From: an uncultured Selenomonadales bacterium
Lineage (GTDB): Bacteria; Bacillota_C; Negativicutes; Selenomonadales; Selenomonadaceae
Assembly: GCA_937907035.1 (NCBI GenBank)
Contig: CALCTX010000235.1
Location: 1-10,560 of the forward strand
Direction: 5' to 3'
DNA: 10,560 nt
The notes below the pieces were generated by a model. The model was not told the DNA's origin. It searched no databases and was given only the letters and a program-made list of their open reading frames with translations. Numbering within the stretch: position 1 is the first letter of the stretch; every line of letters begins with the position of its first letter. Below, piece after piece: positions 6,649 through 10,560 of this stretch. A program made the translations under genes and the position numbers.

Positions 6649-6685
6649 AATGATTATAATATAACGTGAAAGGAGGTAAAGGCTT

Positions 6686-7249
6686 TTGGGAAAAATAATA
6701 TTAGTTACCGGTGGGGCACGTAGTGGTAAAAGCCGATTTGCAGAGGATTATGTTGCTGAACATGGAAAATGCATTGGCTATATTGCGACGGCTCAGATAC
6801 TTGATGAGGAAATGAGGTTTCGCGTAAAGCTGCATCGGGAACGTCGTCCGGCAAATTGGGTAACATACGAGGCGCCGTTTGACGCACATCTTGCGCTAAA
6901 AGAAGCAGGTAAATCATGTGATGTTGTCTTATTTGATTGTTTGACGATGTTTTTGAGTAATATTCTTTGTTCATTGGAGAGTATTGAGGACTCGGGCAAA
7001 AATTATGTGGCGGTAATGGAGAAGCTTGATTTGCTTATCGAGCAGGCCAAAAATAATCATGGTACAACAGTTTTTGTAACAAATGAGGTAGGCAGCGGGA
7101 TAGTACCGGATAATCAAATATCACGCGAATACAGAGATATTTCCGGTTTAGTCAATCAAGCGGTAGCGAAAGTGGCAGATGAGGTTTATCTTGTTGTATG
7201 TGGAATTCCGGTTGATGTAAAAAAATTGGCTGTTAAATTAGCTGATTGA
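6686..7249 (+). CDS. cobU: Adenosylcobinamide kinase / adenosylcobinamide-phosphate guanylyltransferase
   Basis: This 187-residue bifunctional cytoplasmic enzyme phosphorylates adenosylcobinamide and then attaches GMP to form adenosylcobinamide-GDP. The P-loop GGARSGKS (residues 9-16) opens the protein, followed by YIATAQ (32-37). In HRERRPANWVTYE (from residue 50), His50 corresponds to the histidine that carries GMP in the family. TNEVGSGIVPDNQISREYRDISG and VYLVVCGIPVDVK complete the signature. The length is typical. The start is TTG 6686, with AGGAGGT (6671-6677) eight bases upstream; no ATG lies near. It sits directly before cobS, its pathway partner, with a 16-base gap. cobT, cobC and the corrin-ring genes are absent from the window. 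Confidence 0.95.
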   Translation: MGKIILVTGGARSGKSRFAEDYVAEHGKCIGYIATAQILDEEMRFRVKLHRERRPANWVTYEAPFDAHLALKEAGKSCDVVLFDCLTMFLSNILCSLESIEDSGKNYVAVMEKLDLLIEQAKNNHGTTVFVTNEVGSGIVPDNQISREYRDISGLVNQAVAKVADEVYLVVCGIPVDVKKLAVKLAD

Positions 7250-7251
7250 TT

Positions 7252-7256
7252 GGAGG
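7252..7256 (+). promoter_or_regulatory. Ribosome binding site of cobS, with a two-codon ORF overlapping the start
   Basis: GGAGG lies nine bases before TTG 7266, good spacing for that start. An ATG at 7261 is only four bases away and is followed in frame by GAT and TGA (7267-7269). This two-codon ORF ends inside the cobS start codon and could reduce or couple cobS initiation. Confidence 0.65.
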
Positions 7257-7265
7257 ACTTATGGA

Positions 7266-8027
7266 TTGAGGGCGTTCTTTATCGGATTGCAATTTTTGAC
7301 GAGAATTTCTATCGTTCATCACGATAATTGGACAGTTGAAGATTTTGGTAAAAGTGTTAAATTTTTTCCGTTGATCGGAGCAGTTTTGGGAGCAATCTAT
7401 GGCGGTATCGTTTATTTGTTATATATGTTGTTTCCTGCTAAAGGAATTGTATTTCCTGAACATTTTACCAGTGTCATTATGCTTATTACACCGTTCCTTT
7501 TGACAGGCGGACTTCATTGTGATGGCTTTATGGATACTATGGACGGTTTGTTTTCCGGCAGATCGCGTGAACGGATGTTAGAAATAATGAAGGATAGCCG
7601 GGTCGGATCCAATGGAGTAGTTGGTTTTGTTTTGCTTGTCGTTACTGAGTGGGCGCTAATTCTCGACATGAAGCCGGAGATAATGTTACCGGCATTTTTT
7701 GCTATGCCGGTTATTTCCCGGCTTATGATGGTCGGAGCAATAAAGCTTTATCCTTATGCCAGACCGGAAGGCATGGGAAAAGCGTTCGTTGAGCATTCAG
7801 AAAAATGGGCGCTGATTTTTGCAGTTATATCGGCGGCAATATTGCTTTTCCCGGCAGGGCTATATGGTTTGATAGCAATGTTTGTTGCAACAGCTTTTGC
7901 GATTTTTTTTGCCGGATATGCAGTTAAACGTCTGGGTGGTCTGACCGGAGATTTGTACGGAGCTATAACAACTTTGACAGAGTTGATAGTAATGTTTGTG
8001 TTTTTAATAGCTTCAAAAGTAATATGA
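7266..8027 (+). CDS. cobS: Adenosylcobinamide-GDP ribazoletransferase (cobalamin synthase)
   Basis: This 253-residue membrane protein joins adenosylcobinamide-GDP to alpha-ribazole (or its phosphate) to make the finished coenzyme, the step after CobU. The hallmark GGLHCDGFMDTMDGLFSG (81-98) holds the conserved Asp residues (86, 90, 93) expected to bind metal. IMKDSRVGSNG (107-117) and LGGLTGDLYGA (223-233) are the other two family motifs. About six hydrophobic segments are visible, roughly at 34-56, 67-81, 118-134, 139-157, 181-219 (long enough for two) and 235-251. The start TTG 7266 is set by RBS spacing. It is followed by its own terminator, so cobU-cobS form a closed unit. The N-terminal FFIGLQFLTRI is typical. 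Confidence 0.95.
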   Translation: MRAFFIGLQFLTRISIVHHDNWTVEDFGKSVKFFPLIGAVLGAIYGGIVYLLYMLFPAKGIVFPEHFTSVIMLITPFLLTGGLHCDGFMDTMDGLFSGRSRERMLEIMKDSRVGSNGVVGFVLLVVTEWALILDMKPEIMLPAFFAMPVISRLMMVGAIKLYPYARPEGMGKAFVEHSEKWALIFAVISAAILLFPAGLYGLIAMFVATAFAIFFAGYAVKRLGGLTGDLYGAITTLTELIVMFVFLIASKVI

Positions 8028-8050
8028 CATGATAATAATTTTCAAATAAT

Positions 8051-8092
8051 GAGCCGTAATGTGTATTTTTTATCACGTGCGGCTTTTTGTTT
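8051..8092 (+). terminator. Intrinsic terminator after cobS
   Basis: AGCCG (8052-8056) pairs with CGGCT (8080-8084). The stem is extended by U-G and A-U pairs and, past a small internal loop, by GTG (8061-8063) with CAC (8074-8076). The hairpin runs directly into five T (8084-8088) and TTT (8090-8092). It starts about 24 bases after the cobS stop. Confidence 0.75.
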
Positions 8093-8149
8093 GTTGAGTA
8101 TACATTATTAAATTTATTAGCTGAATAATGACTTGAGGAATATTTAAAT

Positions 8150-8178
8150 TTGTTAAATCTCGATAAATATAGTAAAAT
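8150..8178 (+). promoter_or_regulatory. Sigma-A type promoter for the ecf operon
   Basis: TTGTTA (8150-8155) and TAAAAT (8173-8178) are separated by 17 bases, in the AT-rich gap after the cobS terminator. The predicted start near 8185 gives a leader of about 47 bases to ecfA1. No riboswitch fold was recognised in that leader. Confidence 0.6.
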
Positions 8179-8208
8179 AATAATATTATTGGTTAAACCA
8201 GTTTTGGT
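8179..8208. repeat. Adjacent palindromes in the ecf leader
   Basis: Directly after the -10 box lies AATAATATTATT (8179-8190), a perfect 12-bp palindrome. It is followed by TGGTT-A-AACCA (8190-8200), and ACCA (8197-8200) can alternatively pair with TGGT (8205-8208). The position around the transcript start suits a repressor site, but the first element is pure AT and could be chance. Confidence 0.4.
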
Positions 8209-8218
8209 ATTGAAAAGT

Positions 8219-8225
8219 GGAGGAG
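8219..8225 (+). promoter_or_regulatory. Ribosome binding site that sets the ecfA1 start at GTG 8232
   Basis: GGAGGAG ends six bases before GTG 8232. The longer reading from GTG 8217 would make this ribosome binding site part of the coding sequence and has no site of its own, so the shorter protein is preferred. Confidence 0.8.
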
Positions 8226-8231
8226 CACAGA

Positions 8232-9062
8232 GTGGAATATATCGTTTTAGATGCGGTAAATCATGTCTATCATAAGGGAGAAGAAAATGAATATACAGCA
8301 TTGGAAAATATATCCTTTATGGTAGCACAAGGAGAATTTATTGCCATTTTGGGAATTAACGGCTCTGGTAAGTCCACTTTGGCAAAACATCTTAATGCGA
8401 TCCTTTTACCGACAGGTGGTTCTTGTAAAATAGCCGGAATGGATACCAAAGATCCTGATAATTTGTGGAATATACGTCAGGAAGTAGGAATGGTTTTTCA
8501 AAATCCTGATAATCAGATCATAGCGGCTGTGGTGGAAGACGATGTTGCTTTCGGGCCGGAGAATTTGGGTGTTCCTTCAAAAGAAATAGAAAAGCGGGTA
8601 GCGGAAGCGTTAGAAGCAGTCGGTATGACAGAATATCGTAAGTTTGCGCCTAATTTGCTGTCTGGCGGGCAAAAACAACGTGTTGCGATAGCCGGAGCAT
8701 TGGCAATGCAGACTAAATGCCTGGTGCTTGATGAACCAACGGCTATGCTTGATCCGCAAGGAAGAAGGGAAGTCCTTGCAACGGTGAAGCGGTTAAACCG
8801 TGAGATGGGGATTACGGTAATATATATAACACATTTTATGGAAGAAGCTGCTGAAGCTGATCGGGTAATTGTGCTGGATAATGGAAAACTGGTTGAAAAT
8901 GGGAAGCCGGAAAAGGTGTTCAGCCAAGTCGAAAAAATGAAAAAATACGGACTTGATGTGCCATTGGCAGCAGAGGTTGCATGGAATTTGCAGAAACGTG
9001 GAATAAAGATTTCGGAAGACATTATTTCGGATGAGGATTTGGTGAGTGCTTTATGCCGATAG
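8232..9062 (+). CDS. ecfA1: ECF transporter ATPase EcfA1 (CbiO family)
   Basis: This 276-residue ABC ATPase is one of the two unlike ATPases that power energy-coupling-factor vitamin transporters from the inner face of the membrane. All ABC motifs are intact: Walker [10 protein letters not shown] (41-49), Q-loop Gln90 in FQNPDNQ, signature LSGGQKQR (143-150), Walker [12 protein letters not shown] with Asp167-Glu168, and switch His201 in [15 protein letters not shown] and the C-terminal region ([11 protein letters not shown]) are typical of EcfA1 (often annotated cbiO1), as is the Q-K-Q-R after the signature. The start is GTG 8232; a GTG 15 bases upstream is rejected on RBS position. It overlaps ecfA2 by ten bases, so translation is coupled. 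The substrate depends on S components encoded elsewhere. Confidence 0.95.
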   Translation: MEYIVLDAVNHVYHKGEENEYTALENISFMVAQGEFIAILGINGSGKSTLAKHLNAILLPTGGSCKIAGMDTKDPDNLWNIRQEVGMVFQNPDNQIIAAVVEDDVAFGPENLGVPSKEIEKRVAEALEAVGMTEYRKFAPNLLSGGQKQRVAIAGALAMQTKCLVLDEPTAMLDPQGRREVLATVKRLNREMGITVIYITHFMEEAAEADRVIVLDNGKLVENGKPEKVFSQVEKMKKYGLDVPLAAEVAWNLQKRGIKISEDIISDEDLVSALCR

Positions 9063-9916
9063 AAGTTAAGAATATCACATTTACATATATGAAAAAGACG
9101 GCATTTGAAGCAACTGCCTTAAAGGATGTTTCTTTGACTATAGAAGATGGTTCGTTTACTGCTATTGCCGGGCATACTGGTTCAGGAAAATCAACCTTGG
9201 TACAGATGTTTAATGGTATTTTGCAGCCGGCGGCCGGTCAGGTTTTGGTTGATGGGATTGATATTTCCGCGAAAGGGGATGCAGCAAAGCAGGCAAAACG
9301 TAAAGTGGGGATTGTTTTTCAATATCCTGAGCATCAACTTTTTGAAGAAACTGTTGAAAAAGATATTGCTTTTGGTCCGCAGAACATGGGATTATCTGCA
9401 GAGGAAATCACGAAGCGGATAAAGGAAGCTATGGATTTTGTTCAGCTTGATCATGAAACATTCAGGAACAGATCACCGTTTCAATTGAGTGGCGGACAAA
9501 AACGTCGGGCAGCTATTGCCGGAGTTATCGCATTAAAGCCACAGTATTTGGTTTTGGATGAACCGACAGCCGGACTTGATCCACGAGGCAGGGAAGACCT
9601 TTTGCGGCGAATAGCGCAACTGCATCGGAAAGAAAAGCTGACGGTAATTTTTGTGTCACATAATATGGATGATATTGCCAGATTTGCAGACCGGGTTATT
9701 GTATTGGATAAAGGACATGTGTTGTTAGACGGAGCCCCTAAAAAGGTATTTTTTCATGAAGCTGAGATACGGCAATCGGGGCTGGCAGTTCCGCAGATAG
9801 TAGCTTTGTTACAAAAATTAAAGAACGGCGGGCTTGATGTTGATCCGGCTCAGTTTACGATAGAAGATGGTGTAAACGCAATTTATAAAGCATTGAAAAG
9901 GAGAAAGACATGCTGA
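9053..9916 (+). CDS. ecfA2: ECF transporter ATPase EcfA2 (CbiO family)
   Basis: This 287-residue protein is the second ABC ATPase of the ECF module and pairs with EcfA1. Its motifs are Walker [10 protein letters not shown] (40-48), Q-loop Gln90 in FQYPEHQLF, signature LSGGQKRR (145-152), Walker [12 protein letters not shown] with Asp169-Glu170, and switch His203 in VSHNMDD. The [10 protein letters not shown]-loop and [10 protein letters not shown] are characteristic of EcfA2 as against EcfA1. Both proteins keep the catalytic Glu and the switch His, so neither looks inactive. ATG 9053 lies within the end of ecfA1 and has only a weak GGTGAG site, pointing to coupled translation. It overlaps ecfT by seven bases. 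Confidence 0.95.
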   Translation: MPIEVKNITFTYMKKTAFEATALKDVSLTIEDGSFTAIAGHTGSGKSTLVQMFNGILQPAAGQVLVDGIDISAKGDAAKQAKRKVGIVFQYPEHQLFEETVEKDIAFGPQNMGLSAEEITKRIKEAMDFVQLDHETFRNRSPFQLSGGQKRRAAIAGVIALKPQYLVLDEPTAGLDPRGREDLLRRIAQLHRKEKLTVIFVSHNMDDIARFADRVIVLDKGHVLLDGAPKKVFFHEAEIRQSGLAVPQIVALLQKLKNGGLDVDPAQFTIEDGVNAIYKALKRRKTC

Positions 9917-10560
9917 CAGACATTACGCTTGGCCAGTATTTTCCCGGACAGTCGGTTATTCATCGGCTTGATCCGCGCAATAAAATAATACTCCTGTTGG
10001 TGTGTATTGTAGCAATTTTTGCTTTTGATACTTCGACAGCCTATGCAGCATTGTCTGCATTTGTGATACTTGTAACGGCAATATCGGGTGTTCCGTTTAT
10101 TATGTTATTTAAGTCAGTAAAACCACTGTGGTGGGTTTTATTGTTTACTTTTTTGATTCATTTGGTCAGTACCCCCGGACATATTTTTTATCATGTTTGG
10201 ATATGGGACATGACATATGAGGGCTTGCGGCAAGGCGGTTTTATTTCCTTGCGTTTGGTTTTGCTGATATTGTTATCGTCGCTGTTGACATTTACGACAT
10301 CACCTTTGGCACTTACCGACGCTATTGAGGCTCTGTTGCGGCCGTTTAAGGTTATTGGATTGCCAACTTATGAATTAGCTATGATGATGACAATAGCTCT
10401 CAGATTTGTGCCTACTTTGATCGAGGAAACAGATAAGATTATGAAAGCTCAGATGGCACGTGGAGCTGATTTTGAGAACGGAAATATTATACAAAGAGCA
10501 AAGGCTATGGTTCCATTGCTTGTTCCATTGTTTGTATCAGCCTTTAGACGTGCAGGAGAC
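9910..10560 (+). CDS. ecfT: ECF transporter membrane component EcfT (3' end outside window)
   Basis: The frame is open from ATG 9910 to the window edge, 217 codons of an expected 260-270. EcfT is the transmembrane scaffold that links the EcfA1-EcfA2 ATPases to interchangeable vitamin-binding S components. The N-terminus GQYFPGQSVIHRLDPRNKIILLL is typical, with the conserved LDPR-x-K at 20-25. Hydrophobic segments follow at roughly 26-42, 44-66, 73-92 and 108-130. The first ATPase-coupling motif, Ala-Arg-Gly, is present at 183-185 in QMARGADFE; the second should lie just past the edge. ATG 9910 has AAGGAG (9898-9903) six bases upstream and overlaps the ecfA2 stop. In many Bacillota truA follows; that cannot be seen here. 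Confidence 0.93.
   Translation, partial: MLTDITLGQYFPGQSVIHRLDPRNKIILLLVCIVAIFAFDTSTAYAALSAFVILVTAISGVPFIMLFKSVKPLWWVLLFTFLIHLVSTPGHIFYHVWIWDMTYEGLRQGGFISLRLVLLILLSSLLTFTTSPLALTDAIEALLRPFKVIGLPTYELAMMMTIALRFVPTLIEETDKIMKAQMARGADFENGNIIQRAKAMVPLLVPLFVSAFRRAGD

Noticed and set aside
6592..6685. Cobalamin riboswitch before cobU
   Set aside because: Only 94 bases are available, much of it terminator, and no B12-box-like sequence is visible.
8217..8231. Longer ecfA1 starting at GTG 8217
   Set aside because: This would place the ribosome binding site GGAGGAG within the coding sequence and leave the start without one; GTG 8232 has ideal spacing.
7963..8301. 112-codon - strand frame across the cobS-ecfA1 gap
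   Set aside because: It spans a cobS terminator, a + strand promoter and two real gene ends, and its product looks like random AT-rich translation.
8513..9022. 169-codon - strand frame antisense to ecfA1
   Set aside because: Ser/Ala/Thr-rich antisense shadow of conserved ABC motifs.

Overview
The window looks like a chromosomal core region of an anaerobic Bacillota (Firmicutes) bacterium. The AT-rich intergenic DNA, strong AGGAGG-type ribosome binding sites, frequent TTG and GTG starts, NhaC-type antiporter and three-gene ECF transporter module all fit. Negativicutes (Selenomonas/Phascolarctobacterium-like) is my best guess for the class, but it rests on general resemblance and not on a search. 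All genes are on the + strand.

Layout. (1) 1-298: the C-terminal end of ribosomal protein bL17 (rplQ), closing the large ribosomal/rpoA cluster with a strong terminator. (2) 351-1265: a two-gene cassette with its own promoter, a 73-residue unrecognised protein overlapping a zeta-toxin-like kinase, which reads as a toxin-antitoxin candidate. (3) 1336-2844: an NhaC-family Na+/H+ antiporter. (4) 2860-5583: alanyl-tRNA synthetase (alaS), with a promoter embedded in a long inverted repeat. (5) 5607-6638: rplM-rpsI (uL13, uS9), with a strong promoter, a structured leader that resembles an L13 autoregulatory leader, and a terminator. (6) 6686-8092: cobU-cobS, two late steps of cobalamin nucleotide-loop assembly, with a terminator. 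(7) 8150-10560: ecfA1-ecfA2-ecfT, the shared energising module of group II ECF vitamin transporters; ecfT runs off the right edge.

How the genes relate. Regions 1, 4 and 5 serve translation. Regions 6 and 7 share a vitamin theme: CobU/CobS complete or salvage cobalamin, and the ECF module powers several vitamin-uptake S components. No S component is visible here. In many Bacilli and Clostridia the order is rplQ-ecfA1-ecfA2-ecfT-truA-rplM-rpsI. Here the same blocks are present, but the ecf genes lie after rpsI, and the toxin-antitoxin candidate, nhaC and alaS occupy the rplQ-rplM gap.

The items most worth a second look are the zeta-like cassette, the rplM leader with a possible pseudoknot, and the repeated nesting of promoters inside hairpins of the preceding gene. 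I saw no CRISPR array, insertion sequence, tRNA or rRNA. No gene-free stretch exceeds 300 bases.
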